This document shows, piece by piece, positions 16,789 to 27,264 of a stretch of 64,000 bases of DNA. Every line of letters begins with the position of its first letter. The stretch's first letter is position 1. The notes under the pieces are model-generated. The model was not told the DNA's origin. It made no database searches and was given only the letters and a program-made list of their open reading frames with translations. The translations under genes and the position numbers were made by a program. Source of the stretch: Marinospirillum perlucidum (lineage in GTDB: Bacteria > Pseudomonadota > Gammaproteobacteria > Pseudomonadales > Halomonadaceae). The DNA lies in NCBI RefSeq assembly GCF_003336805.1, contig NZ_QFWJ01000001.1:1-64000 (forward strand), written 5' to 3'.

Positions 16789-17351
16789 GGTGCATCACTG
16801 GCCGCCTGAGCGCTTGTTGCTGCGTCTTCAGGGGCTGAGGTGGCTTCCAGGGATTTGATTCTCAGGGTCAACTGGCGCAACAGATTGCTTTGCATCCGTT
16901 GTTTCAGATCATCGCGCAGTCGGTCGCGGGCCAGCAGGGAGTCGTTTTCAGAATCATAGGTGTACTGACTGCGGGTGGAGAAGTCCTCATTGCTGAAGAG
17001 ACTTTCACCGTCACGGTCACGTGCTGAAGCCGTGACCAGCAGTTCCAGCTCGTGTTCTTCCACCTGACCGAAAACCAGTTGGCGCTCGCCAGATCGCAGG
17101 TCTTTCAGCCTGATTGTTACTGCTGCAGCCTGGCTGGAATCCGTCGTGGCCACGCCCGACTGGTTTAGCTGGCGCTCCAGCGCAGTGGCCAGGGAGCCAG
17201 CGCTGGAATCGGCTTCAACCTTGAGCGGTTGCAGATGATCGGGCAGGGTCAGGTAGCCGCGCAGCTGAAAGCCGCAGCCAGCCAAGAGACCCAGCACTAG
17301 CAAGAGCAGAAGCGGGCCGAAGCCCGCCTGTTTTTGCCAGAGCTTCAACAT
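16785..17351 (-). CDS. lptE: LPS-assembly lipoprotein LptE
   Basis: The 188-aa outer-membrane lipoprotein plugs the LptD barrel and helps insert lipopolysaccharide in the outer leaflet. A hydrophobic signal ends in LLAGC with Cys26, then GFQLRGYLTLPDHLQPL, the conserved LptE start. The C-terminus carries a helix-prone tail ending in an Ala-rich stretch. It sits 2 nt from leuS and overlaps holA by 4 nt, so the three genes are cotranscribed. Confidence 0.93.
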   Translation of the reverse strand: MLKLWQKQAGFGPLLLLLVLGLLAGCGFQLRGYLTLPDHLQPLKVEADSSAGSLATALERQLNQSGVATTDSSQAAAVTIRLKDLRSGERQLVFGQVEEHELELLVTASARDRDGESLFSNEDFSTRSQYTYDSENDSLLARDRLRDDLKQRMQSNLLRQLTLRIKSLEATSAPEDAATSAQAASDAP

Positions 17352-17353
17352 GC

Positions 17354-20506
<3,153 letters not shown>

Positions 20507-20630
20507 TTCCAGTGGGATTAACTCTTGGCAGGATGTTTGCTAATGAAAAACACCGGAAATTCCCTTCCGGGGTTGCTCATTGGCAATGAAACGATAAAAT
20601 GCCCGTTTGATCCACCAAAGGTCTTAACCG

Positions 20631-21923
20631 ATGCTTGAACGCCTCTTTCAGCTCAAAGCCCATCAAACCTCTGTAAAAACAGAAGTTCTGGCCGGGGTCA
20701 CTACTTTTTTGACCATGGCTTACATCATCTTTGTTAACCCTTCCATGCTGGCTGCAACGGGTATGGACCAGGGTGCTGTGTTTGTCGCCACCTGCCTGGC
20801 TGCGGCCATTGGCTGCCTGATTATGGGGCTCTGGGCCAACTACCCGATTGCTCTTGCACCGGGTATGGGCCTGAATGCCTTTTTTACCTATGGTGTGGTT
20901 CTGGGAATGGGTTATTCCTGGGAAGTCGCCCTGGGTGCCATCTTCCTTTCCGGTGTGGTCTTTATCGCCATCAGCATTTTCAAGATCCGTGAGTGGGTGA
21001 TCAACTCCATTCCCGGTTCCCTGAAGCTGGGTATTGCCGCAGGTATTGGTCTGTTTCTGGCAATTATTGCCCTGAAAAATGCCGGTATCGTGGTGGAAGA
21101 TCCCGCGACGCTGGTGACCCTGGGGGATCTGTCCCAGCCTTCAGCTATCTATGGTTTCCTGGGCTTTTTTGTGATTGCTGCCCTGGCCTACCTGCGTATT
21201 ACCGGTGCCGTGATGCTGGGGATTCTTGGTGTTTCCCTGCTGGCGATGCTGCTGGGCCACAATGAATTTGGTGGTTTTGTTTCCATGCCGCCTTCGGTTG
21301 CGCCGACCTTTATGGCCATGGATGTAGCCGGTGCTTTTGAAGTGGGCATGATCAGCGTTATTTTTGCCTTCCTGTTTGTGGATCTGTTTGATACCTCCGG
21401 CACCCTGATCGGTGTGGCCCAGCGTGGTGGCCTGCTGGATGCCGAAGGCAAGCTGCCCCGGATCAAAAAAGCCCTGATGGCGGACTCCTCGGCCACAGTC
21501 GTGGGTTCGGTGCTGGGGACTTCCTCAACCACCAGCTATATCGAAAGTGCCTCGGGTGTTGCAGCTGGTGGTCGTACTGGCTTGACCGCTGTGGTTGTGG
21601 CCGGTCTCTTCCTGATCAGCCTTTTCTTTGCCCCGCTGGCCGGTTCCATTCCTGCTTATGCCACCGCCGGTGCGCTGCTTTACGTTGCTGTGCTGATGAC
21701 TGGCAGCCTGTCCAAGGTAAACTGGGATGATGTCTCTGAAGCGGCACCGGTACTGATTGCTGCCTTGACCATGCCGCTGACCTTCTCGATTGCTCATGGT
21801 ATTGCCCTGGCATTTGTCAGCTATGCCGCGATCAAGCTCTTCTCCGGCCAGGGTAAAGAAGTCAGCATCAGTGTTTATGTCCTGGCGGCATTGTTTGTCG
21901 TCAAGTTTATTTTCTTCCCTTGA
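20631..21923 (+). CDS. Purine permease, AzgA/AdeP-type NCS2 family
   Basis: The 430-aa inner-membrane transporter has about 12-14 hydrophobic segments. The N-terminal block VTTFLTMAYIIFVNPSML (about residues 24-41) and ALAPGMGLNAFFTYGV (about 83-98) are hallmarks of the adenine/hypoxanthine/guanine branch. DLFDTSGTLIGVAQRGG (about residues 251-267) and SSTTSYIESASGVAAGGRTG (about 299-318) are the substrate-site loops of the same branch. It is a proton symporter in relatives. Adenine is the likeliest substrate, because an adenine-deaminase-type gene lies 2.4 kb downstream. Confidence 0.9.
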   Translation: MLERLFQLKAHQTSVKTEVLAGVTTFLTMAYIIFVNPSMLAATGMDQGAVFVATCLAAAIGCLIMGLWANYPIALAPGMGLNAFFTYGVVLGMGYSWEVALGAIFLSGVVFIAISIFKIREWVINSIPGSLKLGIAAGIGLFLAIIALKNAGIVVEDPATLVTLGDLSQPSAIYGFLGFFVIAALAYLRITGAVMLGILGVSLLAMLLGHNEFGGFVSMPPSVAPTFMAMDVAGAFEVGMISVIFAFLFVDLFDTSGTLIGVAQRGGLLDAEGKLPRIKKALMADSSATVVGSVLGTSSTTSYIESASGVAAGGRTGLTAVVVAGLFLISLFFAPLAGSIPAYATAGALLYVAVLMTGSLSKVNWDDVSEAAPVLIAALTMPLTFSIAHGIALAFVSYAAIKLFSGQGKEVSISVYVLAALFVVKFIFFP

Positions 21924-21967
21924 TTTGGATCCTTTAAAGGGTCTGATGGCTAGAACCTGGGGCTTAT

Positions 21968-22585
21968 ATGAAATACTTCATCGGGACACAAGAAGGTGAA
22001 TATGAGCCTGGTTCTGGCCAGAAGGTTCTAAGAAATAAGCTGGGAATTCAGTCAGAGCTGGATATGAATGAAGCTGAAGAGGTTTTGTTGCTTCAGCTTT
22101 ATGAATACCTCTTTGAGCCAGAGTTTGACTTGGCGACCTTAACTTTTGCAAATATCCAAGATTGGCACCATATGTGGCTACAGCCTATTTACGAGTGGGC
22201 TGGCAAGCTACGAACGGTGGACATGTCTAAAGCAGACTTCAGATTTGCAGCGGCGCAATTTTTGCCCAATCAAATTCAGCCTTTTGAAAATAGCTATCTT
22301 CTGGAATTCGAGAAACTAGGCCATTACACCTTTGATGAGCTGGTAAGCTTTTTGGCTGAGAGCCATGTTGAATTTATTCTTATACACCCATTTCGTGAAG
22401 GTAATGGACGCATCTCGCGTCTTTTAATGGACGTTATGGCGACGAAAGCTGGCTACGGTCCTTTGGACTATTCCCTTTGGGATGGGCATAAAGACTTTTA
22501 TTTTCGTGCCATCCAAGCAGGCGTTGCTGGAGAGCTTCAGCACATGCAGCGGTTGGTAAGAGATGTGTTATTAGTTGACGAGTGA
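21968..22585 (+). CDS. Fic-domain protein (AMP-transferase family)
   Basis: The 205-aa protein has the complete core motif HPFREGNGR at residues 140-148, with the catalytic His and the ATP-binding loop. Fic enzymes usually transfer AMP to target proteins and are toxic unless restrained. No clear inhibitory (S/T)xxxE(G/N) helix was found in either terminus, suggesting a separate antitoxin. A 56-aa gene on the opposite strand overlaps its last 15 nt and is a candidate. The ATG is 44 nt after the permease stop. No strong ribosome binding site is visible, so the start is a little uncertain. Confidence 0.88.
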   Translation: MKYFIGTQEGEYEPGSGQKVLRNKLGIQSELDMNEAEEVLLLQLYEYLFEPEFDLATLTFANIQDWHHMWLQPIYEWAGKLRTVDMSKADFRFAAAQFLPNQIQPFENSYLLEFEKLGHYTFDELVSFLAESHVEFILIHPFREGNGRISRLLMDVMATKAGYGPLDYSLWDGHKDFYFRAIQAGVAGELQHMQRLVRDVLLVDE

Positions 22586-22741
22586 CTGAGCGAGCGTTAG
22601 ATGGCTAAATTTACCTGACTTGGCTTTAAGCTTGGCTTCAATGGACTCGATGGATTGCCCCGCCTCAATGGCACAGGAACTGGCTACTGCTCGGTAGATA
22701 CGAGCTTTGCTGACTTTTCTGGATTCTTTCTCGTTAGCCAT
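22571..22741 (-). CDS. Small protein convergent with fic, candidate antitoxin
   Basis: The 56-aa protein starts at ATG 22741 with AGGTGA on the coding strand about 5 nt before it. It is charged and helical: KVSKARIYRAVASSCAIEAG, then SIESIEAKLKAKSGKFSHLT. It overlaps the fic 3' end by 15 nt, tail to tail. The size matches class I Fic antitoxins, but those are normally encoded just upstream on the same strand and carry an (S/T)xxxE(G/N) helix. No exact copy of that motif is seen here. The pairing is therefore inferred from position and size only. Confidence 0.6.
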   Translation of the reverse strand: MANEKESRKVSKARIYRAVASSCAIEAGQSIESIEAKLKAKSGKFSHLTLAQSLVN

Positions 22742-22813
22742 AGAATCACCTCACTTGAACAGACTTCATTATAACATTTCAAGCAAAAGGCTGCAGCTGC
22801 TTAGCCATCCCCC

Positions 22814-23431
22814 TTAAACCACATACAAAAGCACGGCCAGGTAATGGGTCAGGCTGCCGCCAAGTACGAACAGGTGCCAGATGCCATGCCAGTGGCGAAA
22901 GCGTTCATCATAGGCGTAGAAGACGATGCCCAGGGTGTAGAGGCCGCCGCCTGTTGCCAGTAAGGCAAAACCGGCGGGGGTCAGGGCCTCGATCAGGGGA
23001 GGTACGGCGATCAGGACGATCCAGCCCATGACGGCATAGATGACTACCGAGAGAACTCGAGCAGGGGAGCGGGGTTTGATTTCCTGCAGCATGCCTACCA
23101 GTGCCAGTCCCCAGACGATGCCAAAGAGGGTCCAGCCCCAGGGGCCACGCAGGGATACCAGGCAAAAGGGCGTATAGCTGCCTGCGATCAGCAGGTAGAT
23201 CGATAGATGATCCAGCTTTTGCAGCACCCGTTTGGCCTTGCCCTTGAGGCTGTGGTAGAGGGTGGAGTTGGTGTAGAGAATGACCAGGGTGGCACCGTAG
23301 ATGGCCATGCTGGTGATCTTCCAGGGATCGCCCTGAAAGCTGGCCAGAACCAGCAGATAAACGCCGCCGGCAATGGCCAGTAGCGTGCCCAAGAGATGCG
23401 TCCAAGCGTTGAATTTTTCGCCGTAGTACAT
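22814..23431 (-). CDS. Hemolysin III / TrhA (PAQR) family membrane protein
   Basis: The 205-aa protein has seven hydrophobic segments. It begins GEKFNAWTHLLGTLLA, includes STLYHSLKGKAKRVLQKLDH (about residues 56-75) with metal-type His, and ends with HWHGIWHLFVLGGSLTHY (about residues 179-196). The three conserved His groups are those of PAQR/CREST hydrolases. Bacterial TrhA/YqfA members affect membrane fatty acid balance. It diverges from queF with a 43-bp intergenic region, so both promoters are packed there. Confidence 0.9.
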   Translation of the reverse strand: MYYGEKFNAWTHLLGTLLAIAGGVYLLVLASFQGDPWKITSMAIYGATLVILYTNSTLYHSLKGKAKRVLQKLDHLSIYLLIAGSYTPFCLVSLRGPWGWTLFGIVWGLALVGMLQEIKPRSPARVLSVVIYAVMGWIVLIAVPPLIEALTPAGFALLATGGGLYTLGIVFYAYDERFRHWHGIWHLFVLGGSLTHYLAVLLYVV

Positions 23432-23474
23432 TTTGAAAATGTTATCCTGTCGTTTTGTCTAGAGTTGGCCCACG

Positions 23475-24299
23475 ATGCACAATCCTTCTGTAGAAACCTC
23501 TCCTTTGGGCAAGGACACCCAGTACGTCAATCAATACGATCCCGGTCTTCTCTATCCGCTGCCGCGTCAGCCGGGTCGTGATAGCCTGGGTCTGGATGCT
23601 GCCTCCCTGCCATTCCGGGGAATGGACATCTGGAATGCCTATGAAGTTTCCTGGCTGAATGCCAAGGGCAAGCCGCTGGTGCGTCTGGCCGAGTTTCGTA
23701 TTCCGGCTGAGTCCACCCATATTGTTGAATCCAAGTCTTTCAAACTTTATCTGAACTCCTTCAATCTGACGAGTTTTGACTCGGAAGAGGCTGTTTTGCA
23801 GCGGTTGCGGGAGGATCTTTCTCAAGCGGTGGGCCTGCCGGTGGAGGTGACCCTGTTTCGGGGCGATGCCGGTCTGGTGCCCCAGGCACTGGAAGGGCGG
23901 TGTCTGGATGACCTGGATATCAGCGTGGAAGACTATACGCCTGCCCCCCATCTCTTGAAAGCTGATCCGGACCTGCTGGTCAGCGAAACCCTGGTCAGCC
24001 ATCTGCTGAAATCCAACTGTCCGGTGACCGGCCAGCCTGACTGGGCCAGTGTGCAGATCAGTTATCGGGGTCCCAAGCTGGATGCCGCCGGACTGCTGGC
24101 TTATTTGATTTCCTATCGTGAGAAGGGTGATTTTCACGAACACTGTGTTGAAGAGATTTTTGTTGACCTGCTCAAGCAGTGTCAGCCCCAGGAGCTGAGC
24201 GTCTATGCCCGTTATCTGCGCCGGGGTGGGCTGGACATCAATCCCTGGCGGTCTACGCTTTCCCTGAAGCCTGCCAATCTGCGTCAGCTCAGGCAATAA
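23475..24299 (+). CDS. queF: NADPH-dependent 7-cyano-7-deazaguanine reductase
   Basis: The 274-aa enzyme reduces preQ0 to preQ1 in queuosine synthesis. It is the unimodular-fusion (type II, about 280 aa) form: the N-terminal half has the ESKSFKLYLNSFN motif and the C-terminal half holds the catalytic Cys182 in SNCPVTGQPDW and Asp189. HEHCVEEIF provides the substrate Glu. It lies 18 nt before the adenine deaminase gene, probably in one operon. Confidence 0.96.
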   Translation: MHNPSVETSPLGKDTQYVNQYDPGLLYPLPRQPGRDSLGLDAASLPFRGMDIWNAYEVSWLNAKGKPLVRLAEFRIPAESTHIVESKSFKLYLNSFNLTSFDSEEAVLQRLREDLSQAVGLPVEVTLFRGDAGLVPQALEGRCLDDLDISVEDYTPAPHLLKADPDLLVSETLVSHLLKSNCPVTGQPDWASVQISYRGPKLDAAGLLAYLISYREKGDFHEHCVEEIFVDLLKQCQPQELSVYARYLRRGGLDINPWRSTLSLKPANLRQLRQ

Positions 24300-24317
24300 C
24301 TTGCAAAAGGTGGTGAT

Positions 24318-25331
24318 ATGAAAGAGGAACTCCTGCAATTGGCCGAGGCAATGCCCAAGGCTGAATTGCACCTGCACATTGAAGGTAGTCTGGAGCCGGA
24401 ACTGGTCTTCAAACTGGCCAAGCGCAATCAGGTTCAGCTGGATTATGCCAGCGTCGAAAACCTCAAGGCGGCCTATTCCTTCAATAATCTGCAGGAATTT
24501 CTGGATGTTTATTATGCTGGCATGTCGGTGCTGCTGACCGAAGATGATTTTTATGACCTGACCTGGGCCTATCTGCAAAGAGTGCACGAAGAAAAAGTGG
24601 TGCACGTGGAAATCTTCTTTGATCCCCAGGCGCATCTGGAAAGAGGCGTGCCCCTGACCGTGCAACTGGCCGGTATTCACGGTGCGCTGGAAGCGGGCAA
24701 GGCCACGCTGGGCATCAGCTATCGCCTGATTCTGTCTTTCTTGCGGCATCTGCCGGAAAGCAGCGCTCTGGAAACCCTGGAGTTGGCTAAACCTCATCTG
24801 GATCAGATCGACGGTTTTGGTCTGGATTCCTCGGAAAAAGGCTTTCCGCCGGAGAATTTCCAGCAGGTTTTTGCCGAGTGCAAAAAACTGGGCAAGCCCA
24901 TTACCGTGCATGCCGGTGAAGAAGGGCCTCCCGAATACGTCTGGCAGGCACTGGATCTGCTCAAGGTGGATCGCATCGATCACGGCAACCGTGCCCTGGA
25001 AGATGACGCCCTGGTGGAGCGCCTGGCCAAAGACAAGATGACCCTGACCGTCTGCCCCCTGTCCAATCTTAAGCTCTGTGTCGTCGAGGATCTCAAGGAG
25101 CATCCCTTGTTGACCATGCTGGATAAGGGACTGCATGCCATGGTCAATTCCGACGATCCGGCTTATTTTGGCGGCTATCTGCTGGATAATTATCGTGCCC
25201 TGATCGAGCAGCTGCCCGTGACTCGCCAACAGCTGCATCAGCTGGCGCGCAATGCCTTTACCAGCGCCTGGTTGAGTGATGAAGACAAGGCCCGGCACCT
25301 GGCCGCCGTGGATGAAGTCTTTGCCGGTTGA
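24318..25331 (+). CDS. Adenine/adenosine deaminase family, likely adenine deaminase
   Basis: The 337-aa TIM-barrel amidohydrolase binds zinc through H18 and H20 (AELHLHIEGS), His in HAGEEGPPE and Asp in NSDDPAYF. HGNRA follows the catalytic region. The N-terminal HIEGSLEPELVFKLAKRN and the FLDVYYAGMSVL segment place it in the adenine deaminase branch (Pseudomonas PA0148, yeast Aah1) rather than in adenosine deaminase proper. An adenine permease 2.4 kb upstream supports salvage of adenine to hypoxanthine. It follows queF and ends in a terminator at 25352. Confidence 0.88.
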   Translation: MKEELLQLAEAMPKAELHLHIEGSLEPELVFKLAKRNQVQLDYASVENLKAAYSFNNLQEFLDVYYAGMSVLLTEDDFYDLTWAYLQRVHEEKVVHVEIFFDPQAHLERGVPLTVQLAGIHGALEAGKATLGISYRLILSFLRHLPESSALETLELAKPHLDQIDGFGLDSSEKGFPPENFQQVFAECKKLGKPITVHAGEEGPPEYVWQALDLLKVDRIDHGNRALEDDALVERLAKDKMTLTVCPLSNLKLCVVEDLKEHPLLTMLDKGLHAMVNSDDPAYFGGYLLDNYRALIEQLPVTRQQLHQLARNAFTSAWLSDEDKARHLAAVDEVFAG

Positions 25332-25351
25332 GGCCGTCAACCTAAATAGAC

Positions 25352-25379
25352 AAGGCAGCCCGAGAGGCTGCCTTTTTTA
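25352..25379. terminator. Rho-independent terminator after the adenine deaminase gene
   Basis: The stem AAGGCAGCC/GGCTGCCTT with loop CGAGA is followed by a T-run. A weaker A-rich left side may also help end the convergent PAP2 transcript. Confidence 0.85.
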
Positions 25380-25388
25380 TTGCGAAAA

Positions 25389-25973
25389 TCAACCAAGGAT
25401 CAGCAACTGGGGTGAATAGAGCGCCAGACTCAGGCGAGCCACCAGCCAGCCCAGGAGGGCACCGGCTAGGACATCGGAAGGGTAATGCAAACCCAGAACC
25501 AGCCGCGACAGGGCCACCAGCCCGGTAAAGCAGCCCAGCAGCCAGGCGCTCTGGGGCAGAGCGATGACCAGCAGGGTGGTAAAGGCGACGGCATGCAGGG
25601 TATGCCCGGAAGGAAAACTGTATTTATCCAGCGCGGGCATGCGGGCTTCGATGCTGGTGCTGGCATCACAGGGTCGCAGGCGACTGGTCGAGCGTTTAAG
25701 AAAGAGGTAAAGCCAGGTGCAGATCAAACCGGTAAGGGCGGCCTGAAGACTTAACAGCAGACCGGCCCAGCCCAGCGTTAGTGGCAAGAGAATCAAGAGG
25801 GCATACCAGAAGAGGCCATCACCCAGGCGGCTGACCAGCTGAAAGGGGCGGCAAATCAGCGGGCGCACACCACAGAGGTTGAACCAGCGGCCCAGTTGCA
25901 GATCCAGGTGTTCAAATCTTGCGACCCAGGGACTCAATATCGGCAGCTTGTGTTTGCTGTTCATGGCGTTCAC
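25389..25973 (-). CDS. PAP2-family membrane phosphatase
   Basis: The 194-aa protein has five to six hydrophobic segments and the three-part phosphatase signature: KRSTSRLRP, then SFPSGHTLHAVA, then SRLVLGLHYPSDV. These belong to phosphatidic acid/undecaprenyl-pyrophosphate phosphatases. The gene starts 62 nt inside the glycosyltransferase gene, so the two are translationally coupled. A role in glycolipid or lipid-carrier dephosphorylation beside the GT4 enzyme is likely, but the substrate is unknown. The start is either ATG 25973 or ATG 25964. Confidence 0.85.
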   Translation of the reverse strand: MNAMNSKHKLPILSPWVARFEHLDLQLGRWFNLCGVRPLICRPFQLVSRLGDGLFWYALLILLPLTLGWAGLLLSLQAALTGLICTWLYLFLKRSTSRLRPCDASTSIEARMPALDKYSFPSGHTLHAVAFTTLLVIALPQSAWLLGCFTGLVALSRLVLGLHYPSDVLAGALLGWLVARLSLALYSPQLLILG

Positions 25974-27093
25974 CTCCGAATTGGCTGGCCATTAAATACT
26001 GGTAAAAACGCTCACAGACTTCATTCCAACTGAGTTTCTGAATACTTTGGCTGGCCAGGTGACCCATGATCAGCCGCAGGCGGTCTTCACCGGCCAGTTC
26101 ACGGGCGGCCTGAATAAATCCCTGCTCGCTGGTGTTGGTCTCCACCAGCCAGCCATTCTTGCCCTGGGCAATCAATTCAGCCGCAGCAGCCCGGCGGTAG
26201 GCTACTAGAGGCAGGCCGCTGGCCAGGGCTTCAGCCACGACATTGCCGTAGGTATCGGTCAGGCTGGGAAAGAGAAACAAATCCATGCTGGCGTAGTAGC
26301 CGGCCAGATTCTCACCTTCCTGGCTACCCACCAAAATTGCTGCAGGGCAGCGCCGCTGGATTTCCTCTTTCCAGGGGCCGTCACCGACCACCAGCAGGCG
26401 TGCGCTGGGATGCTCCTGATGAATGGCCTGAAAGCTTTTCAGCAAGAGCTCCAGGTTCTTTTCTGCAGCCAGGCGGCCAACGTAGCCCACGAGGAGATCA
26501 CCCGGAGCCAGACCCAGTTGGCGGCGCAGTTTTTCACTGCGTTTTTGCGGCCCGAAGATGCGGGTATCCACACCACGTCCCAGGCGTTCGACCTGACCGA
26601 AACCGGCATCCTGCAGGAGTTCCTGCTGCTGGATGGACGGGGTCAGGGTGAGGGTCGAGGCTCGGTGAAAAAAGCGCAGATACTGATGCAGGGGTTTTTG
26701 CAGCCAGCCCAGACGGTAGTGCTGCAGGTAAAGATCGAAACTGGTGTGATAGCCGGTTACGGCCGGTATCCGGTGTTTGCGTGCAAAGCGCAGGGCATCC
26801 AGCCCCAGCGGCCCCTGGGTAGCGATATAAAAGACCTGCGGAGCCCGGTGCAGCCACTGTTTTTTCACCCGCGAAGGCAGCTTCCAGCCAAACTTGAGGC
26901 CGGGATAGCCGGGTAGTGGGTGGCCGGGAGCCTGCCAGCTGGTAATTCCCGGCCCCGGTTGCTGGATGCGACCGGGACTGATGAGATCCAGCGTCACGCC
27001 TTTTTTGACCAGTCCCTGGCAGAGGTGGCTGAGGGTTTTACTCACCCCGTTGATTTCCGGCAAAAAGGTTTCGGTCACCACTGCAATGTGCAT
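25912..27093 (-). CDS. GT4-family glycosyltransferase, MgtA-like
   Basis: The protein of about 393 aa transfers a sugar, probably mannose or a hexose, to a lipid acceptor. The N-terminus MHIAVVTETFLPEINGVSKT and GYHTSFDLYLQHY match the alpha-mannosyltransferase branch of GT4. LLVGYVGRLAAEKNLELL and the E-x7-E-type SLTDTYGNVVAEALASG are the donor-binding signatures. ATG 27093 with GGGGAT upstream is preferred over a GTG at 27114. It is followed by an overlapping PAP2 gene, and the OlsF-like gene diverges from it. Confidence 0.85.
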   Translation of the reverse strand: MHIAVVTETFLPEINGVSKTLSHLCQGLVKKGVTLDLISPGRIQQPGPGITSWQAPGHPLPGYPGLKFGWKLPSRVKKQWLHRAPQVFYIATQGPLGLDALRFARKHRIPAVTGYHTSFDLYLQHYRLGWLQKPLHQYLRFFHRASTLTLTPSIQQQELLQDAGFGQVERLGRGVDTRIFGPQKRSEKLRRQLGLAPGDLLVGYVGRLAAEKNLELLLKSFQAIHQEHPSARLLVVGDGPWKEEIQRRCPAAILVGSQEGENLAGYYASMDLFLFPSLTDTYGNVVAEALASGLPLVAYRRAAAAELIAQGKNGWLVETNTSEQGFIQAARELAGEDRLRLIMGHLASQSIQKLSWNEVCERFYQYLMASQFGGERHEQQTQAADIESLGRKI

Positions 27094-27264
27094 CTTTATA
27101 TCCCCGTTTAACACTTAAGCCGATGCTGACCCCGGCAAATGACAGGCGGGCGACGCTAAGAGGAAATTTTAATGACAGCCCGGCTGTAACCGGTTTGTCA
27201 CGACTTGGACACGGTTTTGCCATGCCTCTGCGGCAAGCTGAGGCAAATCGCAGGAGGTAAGACC

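Noticed and set aside
23432-23474. A preQ1 riboswitch in front of queF
   Set aside because: Only 43 bp separate the divergent genes and no preQ1-I or -II pseudoknot pattern was seen.
23442-25340. A 632-codon open frame on the minus strand across queF and the deaminase gene
   Set aside because: It is antisense to two genes with clear catalytic motifs, has no ribosome binding site, and its composition (Gln/His/Ile-rich) is what this codon bias yields on the reverse strand.
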